Below, piece by piece: positions 36,125-44,790 of a DNA stretch of 64,000 bases; positions within the stretch are counted from its first letter, which is position 1; each line of letters begins with the position of its first letter. The position numbers were made by a program, and so were the translations under genes. The DNA comes from Collinsella aerofaciens (lineage in GTDB: Bacteria > Actinomycetota > Coriobacteriia > Coriobacteriales > Coriobacteriaceae): the NCBI RefSeq assembly GCF_005844325.1, contig NZ_SPFY01000011.1, positions 1-64,000 on the forward strand, given 5' to 3'. The notes under the pieces are model-generated. The model had not been told where the DNA came from. It ran no database searches and saw only the letters and a program-made list of their open reading frames with translations.

Positions 36125-36158
36125 AAGGCCGTGGCCCGTGTGGGCTGCGGCCTTTTTG
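36125..36158 (+). terminator. Terminator after PTS gene
   Basis: Stem aaggccgtggccc (36125-36137) with gggctgcggcctt (36142-36154), then ttttt. Just upstream, 36091-36115 carries a second weaker inverted repeat (tgcgacaaaagga / tcctttgtcac). Confidence 0.8.
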
Positions 36159-36230
36159 TATCTTGAGGACAAAGTGGCTACACTACAATCCGTTTGAGCA
36201 ATAGATATATAGGTAGTACCGTGGGGGCGG

Positions 36231-37391
36231 ATGCAGATGGTCGAGTGGATAGTTAAGCGCGCGCAGGGCGATCGTGCGCGTGTGGGCACGTTAGCGGGCA
36301 TGGTGTGTATTGTCGCCAATGTGGCGCTTTGTGCTGCGAAGGGCGCAATTGGTGTGCTGTCGGGATCGGTTTCGATCGTGGCGGATGCCATGAACAACCT
36401 GTCCGATGCTAGTTCGAATATCGTGAGCGTGCTGGGCTTTAAGCTGGCGAGCAAGCCGGCCGACCCCGAGCATCCTTACGGCCACGGTCGCTATGAGTAT
36501 CTCTCGGGATTGGTCGTGGCGGCGCTCGTGCTGCTGATTGGCGTTGAGCTGGTGAAGTCCTCGGTTGAGCGCGTCATCCACCCCGAACCTGTCGAGTTCT
36601 CGCTTGCCCTGGTGGCAGTTCTAGCGCTTTCGATGGTCGTAAAGCTCTGGATGGCGGCCCTCAACCAAAAGCTCGGCGATCGCATTGAGTCCGAGACGCT
36701 GCATGCGACCGCGCAAGATTCCAAGAACGATGTTCTTGCCACGGGCGCCGTGCTAGCGTGCGCAATTGTTTCGCAGATGACGCACATCAATCTTGACGCA
36801 TGGGTCGGCCTTGCCGTTGGCGCCTATATTGGCTGGAGCGGTTTTGAACTCATCCAGGATACGGTGAGCCCGCTTTTGGGCCAGACGCCCGATCCTAAGT
36901 TGGTCAAGCACATTCGAGACAAGATCATGAGCTACCCCGGCGTTTTGGGCGTTCACGATTTGATGGTTCACGATTACGGTCCGGGCAGGAAGTTTGCAAG
37001 CGCACATGCCGAGATGGCGGCCGAGGCCAGCCCGCTGGAAAGTCACGACACGCTCGATAACATCGAGCAGGCGTTTAGGGACGAGGACGGCATGATCGTC
37101 ACGCTCCATTACGATCCCATCGTGACCGACGATCCAAAGGTGGCGAGCATGCGTTTACGCATTAACGCCATGGCCCAACAGATCGATAGCCGCCTTTCGA
37201 TTCACGATCTGCGCTGTGTGCCGGGTCCTACGCACACCAACGTGATCTTTGACTGCGTGCGTCCCTCGGATATGGGCATGGACGCCGAGGACCTGAAGCA
37301 CGCGTTGGCCCAGAGGGTCGAATCGGAATACCCCAAGTCGATTGCCAAGATTACGATCGACGAAGACTACGTAGGACATACCCACGAGTAG
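36231..37391 (+). CDS. Cation diffusion facilitator family metal exporter
   Basis: A 386-aa CDF transporter exporting a divalent metal (Zn, Fe or Mn) in exchange for protons. Six hydrophobic segments are followed by a cytoplasmic domain. Metal-site residues are in DAMNNLSDASSN and HPYGHGRYEY, plus a second site in the helix around HATAQDSKNDVLATG. The C-terminal domain is longer than in short members of the family. ATG 36231 or 36237 could start it. Metal specificity cannot be told by eye. Confidence 0.88.
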   Translation: MQMVEWIVKRAQGDRARVGTLAGMVCIVANVALCAAKGAIGVLSGSVSIVADAMNNLSDASSNIVSVLGFKLASKPADPEHPYGHGRYEYLSGLVVAALVLLIGVELVKSSVERVIHPEPVEFSLALVAVLALSMVVKLWMAALNQKLGDRIESETLHATAQDSKNDVLATGAVLACAIVSQMTHINLDAWVGLAVGAYIGWSGFELIQDTVSPLLGQTPDPKLVKHIRDKIMSYPGVLGVHDLMVHDYGPGRKFASAHAEMAAEASPLESHDTLDNIEQAFRDEDGMIVTLHYDPIVTDDPKVASMRLRINAMAQQIDSRLSIHDLRCVPGPTHTNVIFDCVRPSDMGMDAEDLKHALAQRVESEYPKSIAKITIDEDYVGHTHE

Positions 37392-37430
37392 GGCTGTGCC
37401 GGCAAAGCAAGTTATACAGAAGGGGAGAGC

Positions 37431-38057
37431 ATGAAGCGTCTATATCTACTCCGCCACGGCCAGACGGAATTCAACGTCAAAAAGCTGGTCCAGGGCCGCT
37501 GCGACTCACCGCTCACCGACTTAGGCCGTCAGCAAGCCGGGATGGCAGCTACATGGATCAAATCTCACAACGTCGTTCCCGACAAAGTGGTCTCTTCACC
37601 CTTAGGCCGAGCCATGGACACAGCTCGGCTCGTCGCAACCGAACTCCTTGGCCCGGACGCAGCAGTCGAGCCCTGCGAAGGCATCATTGAGCGCTGCTAC
37701 GGCACCTTCGAAGAAGGCCCCCACGACGCATTGCCTACCGACGTCTGGGATCCGGGTGAGGATTTGGTCCCCTTTGGAGGAGAAGGGAACCGCGCGCTGC
37801 AAGAACGCATGGTAGGCACCCTCACCAATCTCATGGGAGCCGAGGGCATCGAAACCCTCCTAGCAGTAAGCCACGGCAGCGCCAGCCGCCAATTCATCAA
37901 GGCTGCAGCCCCAGAGGGCTTCGAGCTCCCAACAAAACTCCCCAACTGCGCCATCATGATCTTCGATTTTGACGAGGAAAAACTACAAGCAGAGGGCGAG
38001 CCAATGCAATGCAAGTTCACTCTCCAGCAAATAGTGGACCCCCAACAAAGAAATTAG
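37431..38057 (+). CDS. Histidine phosphatase / phosphoglycerate mutase family protein
   Basis: A 208-aa member of the RHG family. LLRHGQTEFN carries the phospho-histidine, and the distal VSHGSASRQF supplies the second His. Substrates in this family range from phosphoglycerate to sugar phosphates and nucleotides, so no specific reaction is claimed. ATG 37431 follows aggggagagc. Codon use is unlike most genes here and moves toward A-ending codons (gta, cta, gca, cca, aca, gaa, aaa) along its length. Hairpin element copy 3 begins 45 nt after the stop. Confidence 0.85.
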   Translation: MKRLYLLRHGQTEFNVKKLVQGRCDSPLTDLGRQQAGMAATWIKSHNVVPDKVVSSPLGRAMDTARLVATELLGPDAAVEPCEGIIERCYGTFEEGPHDALPTDVWDPGEDLVPFGGEGNRALQERMVGTLTNLMGAEGIETLLAVSHGSASRQFIKAAAPEGFELPTKLPNCAIMIFDFDEEKLQAEGEPMQCKFTLQQIVDPQQRN

Positions 38058-38101
38058 CTGAGCGAGCAGAGTTAAGCAGACATCAACGTGTCGTCTCCCG
38101 A

Positions 38102-38238
38102 GCTTGGCAGAGGGGCGGCGAAATATATTAAGTTTGTCGCGAGTTCCGCACGCAAAGGAAAGCACTTAATGTGCTTTCCGTCTTGCGCAGGACTGTAGAG
38201 CAGCAAACTTAATATATTTCGCCGCCCCTCTGCCAAGC
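38102..38238 (+). repeat. Long-hairpin element, copy 3 (upstream of rplC)
   Basis: A 35-bp perfect inverted repeat (38102-38136 with 38204-38238) encloses the same 67-nt core (38137-38203) as copy 2, base for base. The arms are copy-specific (gcttggcagaggggcggcg on the left) except for ttaagtttg next to the core. No T-run follows, so it is not an ordinary terminator. It ends about 80 nt upstream of the S10-operon -10 box. Confidence 0.85.
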
Positions 38239-38297
38239 CCAGGCGACTCCACGCACTTTACCTGCGTAAACAATGTGAGTGAAATATGAATCTCGAT

Positions 38298-38340
38298 GGA
38301 TACGCCCGCAGCCGTGTATACTAAACAACTGTGTGTAACC
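38298..38340 (+). promoter_or_regulatory. S10 operon promoter (rplC)
   Basis: A -10 box tatact (38317-38322) lies in gtgtatactaaacaactgtg. A weak -35 is possible near 38293. The region from the -10 on (aactgtgtg, then agggga) parallels the rpsL promoter, and ggatacgcccg at 38298 recurs at 21028. About 165 nt of leader (38341-38505) with possible hairpins precedes rplC; no other feature is seen there. Confidence 0.55.
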
Positions 38341-38505
38341 AGGGGAGTATTCTGGCTGGACAAAATGCCTGCTTAATAGGGTTGTCAGGTAGTCCGGACG
38401 CAATACAAGGCTGGGGAGCACGTCGTGTAAGTAGTGGTCCTCTAGGGGCGTACGCTCGGTGGTGTACGCATTGTCCCAAGACCACGCGAGAGTTGGGATC
38501 ATATC

Positions 38506-39126
38506 TTGATCAGCATGATTCTCGGCCGCAAGATTGGCATGACCCAGGTTTGGGACGAGGACGACAACGTCGTTCCCGTCACGGTCATCCAGGCTGGCCC
38601 CTGCGCTGTCTCGCAGGTTAAAACTCAGGCAACCGACGGCTATGACGCCGTCCAGATCGGTTTCGGCGACATCAAGGCCAAGAACGTGAACAAGCCCATG
38701 GCTGGTCACTTCGCCAAGGCTGGCGTCGAGCCTGTCCGTTTCCTTCGTGAGGTCCGCGTCGAGAACGGCGAGGAGCACAAGGTCGGCGAGGTCGTCACCG
38801 TCGCTGATTTCGCTGATGTCGAGAAGGTCGACGTCATCGGTACCTCCAAGGGTAAGGGCTTCCAGGGTCGCATCAAGCGCTGGGGTCAGCGCCGCGGTCC
38901 TATGACGCATGGTTCTCACTTCCAGCGTCACCCCGGTTCTATCGGTCAGTGCGCCTATCCTGCGCGCGTCCTCAAGGGCGTCAAGATGGCCGGTCACATG
39001 GGTAACGAGCGCGTTACCGTCAAGAACCTTTCCGTTGTCCGCATCGATGCCGAGCAGAACCTCATCTTGGTCAAGGGCGCTGTCCCGGGTGCCAAGAATG
39101 GTCTCGTCGCCATCCGTATGGCCTAA
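38506..39126 (+). CDS. rplC: 50S ribosomal protein L3
   Basis: A 206-aa protein near the peptidyl transferase centre. [15 protein letters not shown] at the N-terminus and [10 protein letters not shown]...[11 protein letters not shown] are diagnostic. Two starts are possible, TTG 38506 or ATG 38515; the short ILGRK leader of the family and gggat at 38495 favour the TTG. It opens the S10 operon here because rpsJ is in the str operon. Confidence 0.96.
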   Translation: MISMILGRKIGMTQVWDEDDNVVPVTVIQAGPCAVSQVKTQATDGYDAVQIGFGDIKAKNVNKPMAGHFAKAGVEPVRFLREVRVENGEEHKVGEVVTVADFADVEKVDVIGTSKGKGFQGRIKRWGQRRGPMTHGSHFQRHPGSIGQCAYPARVLKGVKMAGHMGNERVTVKNLSVVRIDAEQNLILVKGAVPGAKNGLVAIRMA

Positions 39127-39172
39127 GGGCCCAGCCCATTTAGCCCAGCGTCATACCAAGGAGAACACTTAA

Positions 39173-39799
39173 ATGGCAAAGTTTGAAGTAAAGAACAGCG
39201 AGGGCAAGAAGGTCGCCGAGGCCGAGCTCGCCGCTGAGGTGTACGGCATCGAGCCGAACATCCACGTTATGCACCACATCGTCAAGTGCCAGATGGCCTC
39301 TTGGCGTCAGGGCACCCAGTCCGCTAAGGGCCGCTCTGAGGTTTCCGGTGGCGGCAAGAAGCCTTGGCGTCAGAAGGGCACCGGCCGTGCCCGCCAGGGT
39401 TCCATCCGTGCTGCCCAGTGGCGTCACGGTGGCGTTGTCTTCGCCCCCAAGCCCCGTTCTTACGCTAAGCGTATGAACAACAAGGAGGTCAAGCTGGCTA
39501 TGCGCTCCGCGCTGTCCGCCAAGCTGGCCGATGGCGAGCTCGTGCTCGTCGACGACTACGGCTTCGAGAAGCCTTCCACCAAGGCTGCCGTCGCCATGCT
39601 CAAGGCTCTCGGCCTTGAGGGCAAGCGTCTGACCATCATCGTTCGCGATGAGGACGTCAACGCCTACCTGTCGTTCCGCAACATTCCCAAGACGTTCATC
39701 ATCACTGCCGACGAGGCCAACACCTACGATCTCGTCAATAACAACGCTGTGCTGATGCCCGCCGACATCGCCGCTCACTTCGGGGAGGTGCTTGCATAA
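39173..39799 (+). CDS. rplD: 50S ribosomal protein L4
   Basis: A 208-aa protein lining the exit tunnel. The tunnel loop KKPWRQKGTGRARQGS is clear. In E. coli L4 also represses this operon; whether that holds here is unknown. ATG 39173 follows aaggagaacactta. Confidence 0.97.
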   Translation: MAKFEVKNSEGKKVAEAELAAEVYGIEPNIHVMHHIVKCQMASWRQGTQSAKGRSEVSGGGKKPWRQKGTGRARQGSIRAAQWRHGGVVFAPKPRSYAKRMNNKEVKLAMRSALSAKLADGELVLVDDYGFEKPSTKAAVAMLKALGLEGKRLTIIVRDEDVNAYLSFRNIPKTFIITADEANTYDLVNNNAVLMPADIAAHFGEVLA

Positions 39800-40087
39800 A
39801 TGACCGCCCACGAGATCATCATCCGTCCGATCGTGTCCGAGCGTTCCTTCTCCGGCATGGAGCTGAACAAGTACACGTTCGAGGTCGCCAAGGATGCTAA
39901 CAAGTATCAGATCAAGGACGCTGTCGAGGAGATCTTCGGCGTCAAGGTCGTTCGCGTGAACACCCTGACGGTCAAGCCCAAGACCAAGCGCGTGCGCTAT
40001 GTCGCCGGCAAGACCCGTTCTTGGAAGAAGGCCATCGTCACGCTGGCCGAGGGCGACACCATCGAGGTCTTTGGCAACCAGGCCTAA
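39800..40087 (+). CDS. rplW: 50S ribosomal protein L23
   Basis: A 95-aa protein at the tunnel exit, docking site for trigger factor and SRP. EIIIRPIVSERSF and VRVNTLTVKPKTKR are typical. Starts immediately after the rplD stop. Confidence 0.96.
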   Translation: MTAHEIIIRPIVSERSFSGMELNKYTFEVAKDANKYQIKDAVEEIFGVKVVRVNTLTVKPKTKRVRYVAGKTRSWKKAIVTLAEGDTIEVFGNQA

Positions 40088-40105
40088 GACTCGCTGCTGT
40101 TGAGT

Positions 40106-40186
40106 GAGCTCATGCCTCCCAAATAGGGGAGGCGAGAGCTCAAGGTTTTGGGCGTATAAAATGGACACGCCCGGAACCGTGTATAC
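40106..40186 (+). promoter_or_regulatory. Hairpin and promoter-like motif between rplW and rplB
   Basis: A stem gagctc..gcctccc (40106-40120) with ggggaggc..gagctc (40126-40141) could terminate or attenuate. It is followed at 40163-40186 by ggacacgcccggaaccgtg and tatac, nearly the same sequence as upstream of the S10-operon promoter (38298-38321). Together they suggest a second start point for rplB and the genes after it. Confidence 0.45.
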
Positions 40187-40266
40187 GTCCGGTGTCATCG
40201 CACCCGAGGCAGAACCTCGAATCCCTGTCTGCGATGGCTAACGGATTCCTATTGAAAGGGATTGTA

Positions 40267-41097
40267 ATGGCTGTAAAGCACCTTAAGCCGACCTCCGCTG
40301 GTAGGCGTTGGCAGACGATCTCCGATTTCTCCGAGATCACCTGCACCAAGCCCGAGAAGTCTCTTCTCGAGCCCCTGCCCAAGAAGGCCGGTCGTAACAA
40401 CAACGGCCGCATCACCACCCGCCACCAGGGCGGCGGCGTGAAGCGTCGTTACCGCGTGATCGACTTCAAGCGCAACAAGGACGGCGTGCCCGCCAAGGTT
40501 GCCACGATCGAGTACGATCCGAACCGTTCCGCTCGCATCGCTCTGCTGCACTACGCTGACGGTGAGAAGCGCTACATCCTGGCCCCCAAGGGCCTCGAGG
40601 TCGGTCAGACCATCATGTCCGGTTCTGACGCCGACATCAAGCCGGGCAACGCTCTGCCCCTCGCCGACATCCCCGTCGGTACGCTCATCCACGCCGTCGA
40701 GTTCCAGCCGGGCAAGGGCGCTGCTATCGCCCGTTCCGCCGGTAACTCCTGCCAGCTGATGGGTAAGGAGGGCAAGTACGCTATCGTCCGTATGCCTTCC
40801 TCCGAGATGCGCCGCATCCTCGTTACCTGCCGCGCCACCGTCGGTGAGGTCGGCAACGCCGATCACTCCAACATCGTCATCGGCAAGGCCGGCCGTAAGC
40901 GTCACATGAACGTGCGCCCGACCGTCCGCGGTACCGTCATGAACCCTGTCGACCACCCGCACGGCGGTGGCGAGGGCAAGAACCACACCTCTGGTCGTCC
41001 CTCCGTTACCCCCTGGGGTAAGCCGACGAAGGGCCTTCGTACGCGCAAGAAGAAGAAGGTCTCGAACCAGCACATCATTCGTCGCCGTAAGAAGTAA
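40267..41097 (+). CDS. rplB: 50S ribosomal protein L2
   Basis: A 276-aa protein required for peptidyl transfer and subunit joining. [30 protein letters not shown] and [12 protein letters not shown] are family signatures. ATG 40267 follows gaaagggattgta; upstream in-frame starts are rejected because the added residues are not L2-like. Confidence 0.97.
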   Translation: MAVKHLKPTSAGRRWQTISDFSEITCTKPEKSLLEPLPKKAGRNNNGRITTRHQGGGVKRRYRVIDFKRNKDGVPAKVATIEYDPNRSARIALLHYADGEKRYILAPKGLEVGQTIMSGSDADIKPGNALPLADIPVGTLIHAVEFQPGKGAAIARSAGNSCQLMGKEGKYAIVRMPSSEMRRILVTCRATVGEVGNADHSNIVIGKAGRKRHMNVRPTVRGTVMNPVDHPHGGGEGKNHTSGRPSVTPWGKPTKGLRTRKKKKVSNQHIIRRRKK

Positions 41098-41129
41098 TTT
41101 CGGATACCGAGTTTTAGGAGAAAGCACTT

Positions 41130-41390
41130 ATGAGCAGAAGTCTCAAAAAGGGCCCGTTCGTGGAGACTCGCCTTCTCTCGCGTATCACCGCGATGAACGA
41201 GGCTGGCAAGAAGGACGTCGTGAAGACCTGGTCCCGCGCGTCCACCATCTTCCCCGAGATGGTTGGTCACACCATCGCCGTCCACGACGGCCGCAAGCAT
41301 GTGCCCGTGTATGTTACCGAGTCCATGGTTGGTCACAAGCTCGGCGAGTTCGCGCCGACTCGTACGTTCCGTGGCCACAAGGCCAAATAG
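41130..41390 (+). CDS. rpsS: 30S ribosomal protein S19
   Basis: An 86-aa 30S head protein. [11 protein letters not shown] and [10 protein letters not shown] mark its ends. ATG 41130 follows ttaggagaaagcactt. Confidence 0.97.
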   Translation: MSRSLKKGPFVETRLLSRITAMNEAGKKDVVKTWSRASTIFPEMVGHTIAVHDGRKHVPVYVTESMVGHKLGEFAPTRTFRGHKAK

Positions 41391-41404
41391 GGGGTTAACC
41401 GTAA

Positions 41405-41776
41405 ATGGCAACTAAGTCTATTGAAACTGAGGCCACCGAGGTTCGCGCCGTCGCTAAGTACGTGCGTGTTTCCCCCAGCAAGGCCCGCCTGGTGGTCGAT
41501 CTGATCCGCCGCAAGCCTGTCGCTCAGGCCTTCGACATCCTCCACTTCTGCGACCGCGCCGTCGCCGTGGATGTCGAGAAGGTTCTCCGTTCCGCCGTTG
41601 CGAACGCCGAGAACAACAACGGTCTGCGTGCCGACAACCTGGTTGTCGCCGCTGCCTATGTTGACGAGGGTCCGACGCTTAAGCGCATCCGTCCCCGCGC
41701 CAAGGGTTCCGCTTCTCGCATTCTGAAGCGTACTTCCCACATCACCGTCGTCGTTGCTCCTCGAAAGGAGGCGTAA
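41405..41776 (+). CDS. rplV: 50S ribosomal protein L22
   Basis: A 123-aa exit-tunnel protein. [25 protein letters not shown] and the tunnel hairpin [12 protein letters not shown] are conserved. Macrolide-resistance mutations elsewhere map to this hairpin; it looks normal here. Confidence 0.97.
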   Translation: MATKSIETEATEVRAVAKYVRVSPSKARLVVDLIRRKPVAQAFDILHFCDRAVAVDVEKVLRSAVANAENNNGLRADNLVVAAAYVDEGPTLKRIRPRAKGSASRILKRTSHITVVVAPRKEA

Positions 41777-41782
41777 AGCTGT

Positions 41783-42493
41783 ATGGGTCAGAAAGTCTAC
41801 CCCACCGGCTTCCGTCTTGGCATTACCGAGAACTGGCGCTCCCGCTGGTTCGCAGAGAAGGATTACGCTAAGACCCTCGGTAACGATCTCGAGATTCGCA
41901 AGTACCTCGAGAAGCGTCTTTCCCGCGCAGCTGTCTCCCGCGTCGAGATCGAGCGCGCTGGCGACAAGGTGAAGGTCATCATCCTCACCGCTCGCCCCGG
42001 CGTTGTCATCGGTAAGAAGGGTGCCGAGATCGATACTCTCCGTACCGAGCTCGAGAAGGTCGCTGGCGTCTCCAAGGGCCAGCTCTCCGTCGACGTTGTC
42101 GAGGTCAAGCGCCCCGAGCTCGACGCCAACCTCGTTGCTCAGTCTATCGCCGAGCAGCTCGAGGGCCGCGTTGCCTTCCGTCGCGCTATGCGCAAGGCTG
42201 TCCAGTCTGCCCGCAAGGCCGGCGCTAAGGGCATCCGTATCCAGTGCTCCGGTCGTCTCGGCGGTGCCGAGATGGGCCGTCGTGAGTGGTACCGCGAGGG
42301 TCGCGTGCCTCTGCACACCCTCCGTGCCAAGATCGACTACGGCACGGCTGTCGCCAGCACCACTATGGGCGCTTGCGGCGTGAAGGTCTGGATCTACCTA
42401 GGCGAGAAGCTCCCGGGCCAGCCTGTTCCCAACCCTGCACTCGAGGGCTCTTCCCGTCCTCGTCGTCGTAACTCCGAGAGGAGGGGTCAGTAG
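41783..42493 (+). CDS. rpsC: 30S ribosomal protein S3
   Basis: A 236-aa protein with an N-terminal KH domain ([17 protein letters not shown]) at the mRNA entry channel and the C-terminal [14 protein letters not shown] motif. The last base of its stop is the first base of rplP. Confidence 0.97.
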   Translation: MGQKVYPTGFRLGITENWRSRWFAEKDYAKTLGNDLEIRKYLEKRLSRAAVSRVEIERAGDKVKVIILTARPGVVIGKKGAEIDTLRTELEKVAGVSKGQLSVDVVEVKRPELDANLVAQSIAEQLEGRVAFRRAMRKAVQSARKAGAKGIRIQCSGRLGGAEMGRREWYREGRVPLHTLRAKIDYGTAVASTTMGACGVKVWIYLGEKLPGQPVPNPALEGSSRPRRRNSERRGQ

Positions 42494-42996
42494 TGCTTGC
42501 CCCTAAGCGTATTCTTCACCGCAAGGTGCAGCGTGGCTCCATGAAGGGCCAGGCCAAGGGTAATACCGAGCTGCATTTCGGCGAGTTTGGTATCCAGGCT
42601 CTCGAGGCCCATTGGATCACCAACCGTCAGATCGAGGCCGCTCGTATTGCCATGACCCGCTACATGAAGCGTGGCGGTCGTGTCTACATCACGATCTTCC
42701 CCGATAAGCCCATCACCAAGAAGCCTGCCGAGACTCGCATGGGTTCTGGTAAGGGTAACCCCGAGGAGTGGGTGGCCGTCGTCAAGCCCGGCCGCATCAT
42801 GTTCGAGGTCAAGGGCGTGCCCGAGGAGGTCGCTCGCGAGGCTCTGCGTCTTGCACAGCACAAGCTTCCCATCAAGACCAAGATTGTTGCTGCTAAGAAC
42901 GCTGAGCAGCGCATCGAGAAGGAGATGGCTGAGGAGGCCGCTCTCGAGGCCAAGTGGGCTGCTGAGGACGCCGCCGCCGCCAAGGAGGAGAACTAA
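42493..42996 (+). CDS. rplP: 50S ribosomal protein L16, extended C-terminus
   Basis: A 167-aa protein helping to form the A-site region. The core ([44 protein letters not shown]) is normal. About 25 extra Ala/Glu-rich residues follow the usual 138-144 aa. GTG 42493 overlaps the rpsC stop by 1 nt, so translation is coupled. Confidence 0.96.
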   Translation: MLAPKRILHRKVQRGSMKGQAKGNTELHFGEFGIQALEAHWITNRQIEAARIAMTRYMKRGGRVYITIFPDKPITKKPAETRMGSGKGNPEEWVAVVKPGRIMFEVKGVPEEVAREALRLAQHKLPIKTKIVAAKNAEQRIEKEMAEEAALEAKWAAEDAAAAKEEN

Positions 42997-43211
42997 TGAA
43001 GCCCGCAGAGATTCGTGAGCTCTCGGACGCTCAGCTCGTTGAGAAGCTGAAGGAAATGCGCGCCGAGCTCTTTAACCTTCGTTTCCAGATGGCCACCAGC
43101 CAGCTGGACAACACCGCTCGCGTCAACACCGTGAAGAAGGACATTGCTCGCGTCCTCACGGAGCAGCGCGCCCGCGAGATCGCAGCGGAGAAGTCCGCTG
43201 TCGCCGAGTAG
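42996..43211 (+). CDS. rpmC: 50S ribosomal protein L29
   Basis: A 71-aa tunnel-exit protein made of two helices (KPAEIRELSDAQLVEKLKEM, ELFNLRFQMATSQL). ATG 42996 overlaps the rplP stop by 1 nt. Confidence 0.95.
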   Translation: MKPAEIRELSDAQLVEKLKEMRAELFNLRFQMATSQLDNTARVNTVKKDIARVLTEQRAREIAAEKSAVAE

Positions 43212-43227
43212 GACCTAAGGAGAGAAC

Positions 43228-43488
43228 ATGACTGATTCGCGTAACTCGCGTAAGGTCCGTACGGGTGTCGTTACCTCCGTCTCCGGTGCCAAGACCATTG
43301 TCGTCACCATCACCGAGCGCAAGCGTCACCCCAAGTACGGCAAGATGATGACCAGCTCCAAGAAGCTGCACGCTCACGACGAGGAGTGCACGGCTGGCGT
43401 GGGCGATACCGTCCGCGTTATGGAGACCCGTCCTATGTCCAAGATGAAGCGTTGGCGCCTCATCGAGGTCGTCGAGCGCGCTAAATAA
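43228..43488 (+). CDS. rpsQ: 30S ribosomal protein S17
   Basis: An 86-aa OB-fold early-assembly protein. RKVRTGVVTSVSGAKTIVV and KMKRWRLIEVVERAK are typical. ATG 43228 follows taaggagagaac. Confidence 0.96.
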   Translation: MTDSRNSRKVRTGVVTSVSGAKTIVVTITERKRHPKYGKMMTSSKKLHAHDEECTAGVGDTVRVMETRPMSKMKRWRLIEVVERAK

Positions 43489-43515
43489 GCAGTCGCTCTT
43501 ACGACTTGTACGTTT

Positions 43516-43581
43516 CCGAAGATGTGCGTATGCCTGGTTTGCATACCACAGGCCGTCTAAAGGCTGCGCACCTCTCTTCGG
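43516..43581 (+). ncRNA. Structured leader between rpsQ and rplN
   Basis: A 118-nt gap interrupts an otherwise tight operon. Outer stem ccgaaga (43516-43522) with tcttcgg (43575-43581), an extension gtgcg/gcgcac, and an inner hairpin tatgc/gcata suggest a branched fold just before the rplN ribosome site. A cis-regulatory or processing role is inferred. Confidence 0.5.
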
Positions 43582-43606
43582 TTCTTAGTTCGGAGGAACA
43601 TCTACC

Positions 43607-43975
43607 ATGATTCAGATGCAAACCATGCTGAACGTCGCCGACAACTCCGGCGCTCGCAAGATTCGCTGCATCAAGGTGCTTGGCGGTTCCAAGCGTCGTT
43701 ATGCAGGCATCGGCGATGTGTTCATCGGTGCTGTCCAGGAGGCTACCCCTGGCGCCAATGTCAAGAAGAAGGACGTTGTCCGTTGCGTCGTCGTTCGCAC
43801 CGTTAAGGAGATCCGCCGCAAGGATGGCTCCTACATTCGCTTTGATGAGAACGCCTGCGTTGTCATCAACAACGATGGTTCGCCCGTCGGCACCCGTATC
43901 TTCGGGCCCGTCGCTCGCGAGCTTCGTGACAAGAAGTACATGAAGATCGTCTCGCTCGCTCCCGAGACCCTGTAG
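43607..43975 (+). CDS. rplN: 50S ribosomal protein L14
   Basis: A 122-aa intersubunit-bridge protein. [18 protein letters not shown] and [22 protein letters not shown] are diagnostic. It follows the structured gap and heads what is elsewhere the spc operon. Confidence 0.97.
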   Translation: MIQMQTMLNVADNSGARKIRCIKVLGGSKRRYAGIGDVFIGAVQEATPGANVKKKDVVRCVVVRTVKEIRRKDGSYIRFDENACVVINNDGSPVGTRIFGPVARELRDKKYMKIVSLAPETL

Positions 43976-43988
43976 TTAGGGGAGATAT

Positions 43989-44294
43989 ATGTATATCAAG
44001 AAGGGCGATAAGGTCCAGGTTCTCTCTGGTAAGGATCGCGGCAAGCAGGGCGTTGTCCTGCGTGCTCTCCCCGCCGAGAACAAGGTCGTTGTCGAGGGCG
44101 TTTCGGTCGTCAAGAAGGCCGTCAAGCCCAACGCTGCCAACCAGCAGGGCGGCATCGTTTCGCAGGAGGCTCCCATCGACGCCTCCAACGTCAATCTCGT
44201 CTGCCCCGAGTGCGGTAAGGTTACCCGCGTCGGTCACGAGAAGGACGGCAAGAACAAGCTGCGCGTCTGCAAGAAGTGCGGCCACAAGTTCTAA
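43989..44294 (+). CDS. rplX: 50S ribosomal protein L24
   Basis: A 101-aa assembly initiator with a KOW motif ([18 protein letters not shown]). A terminator follows at once, so rplE, rpsN, rpsH and the rest of the usual spc set are not here and must lie elsewhere. Confidence 0.96.
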   Translation: MYIKKGDKVQVLSGKDRGKQGVVLRALPAENKVVVEGVSVVKKAVKPNAANQQGGIVSQEAPIDASNVNLVCPECGKVTRVGHEKDGKNKLRVCKKCGHKF

Positions 44295-44320
44295 GCTGCC
44301 CGCAACATCAAGTTGCTAGC

Positions 44321-44357
44321 AAAGGCCCGGATGCCCCACGGCATCCGGGCCTTTTTC
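44321..44357 (+). terminator. S10/spc operon terminator
   Basis: Stem aaaggcccggatgcc (44321-44335) with ggcatccgggcc (44340-44351), then ttttt. Strong intrinsic terminator directly after rplX. Confidence 0.92.
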
Positions 44358-44364
44358 TATCCCC

Positions 44365-44431
44365 ACTCATTGGGGACAGACTTAAATGAGTGGCCTTGAT
44401 TGGCAGTCATTGGGGACAGACTTAAATGACT
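44365..44431. repeat. Pair of GGGGACAGACTT palindromic repeats
   Basis: Two units, actcatt-ggggacagactt-aaatgagt (44365-44391) and agtcatt-ggggacagactt-aaatgact (44405-44431), share an identical loop and have arms that change together. Degenerate relatives follow at 44438 (agggacggtcttt) and 44501 (agggacagtcctt). REP-like. The rest of 44432-44780 has AT-rich stretches and the short repeat gcaaat near 44655-44735 but no gene. Confidence 0.7.
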
Positions 44432-44790
44432 AGTTGATAGGGACGGTCTTTAGATCTGTATATCTGGCCATCTAGGATAGGCTTCAACGAAAGCGGCACC
44501 TAGGGACAGTCCTTCGATGTCTGGTGTCCCCAGAGGGGTGAAGTAATACAGCTGGCTCTGTCTTTAGGGCTTTGGTGCTCCGCCCCTATATGTTTCACAA
44601 GGATTGTCGCATGCGCATTTACGCGCAGAGTCTTGCGCGATGATTCGCATGGCCGCGCAAATATCTGCTAACTATGGCTAAATAATGACCGACAAGCAAA
44701 TAAACACGCAAATACGAGCAAATGCGCGCGCATTTGTGCGAATATAGGGCTGTTGGAAATGAAGAACTTCCGATGATTCAGGAGGCACAT

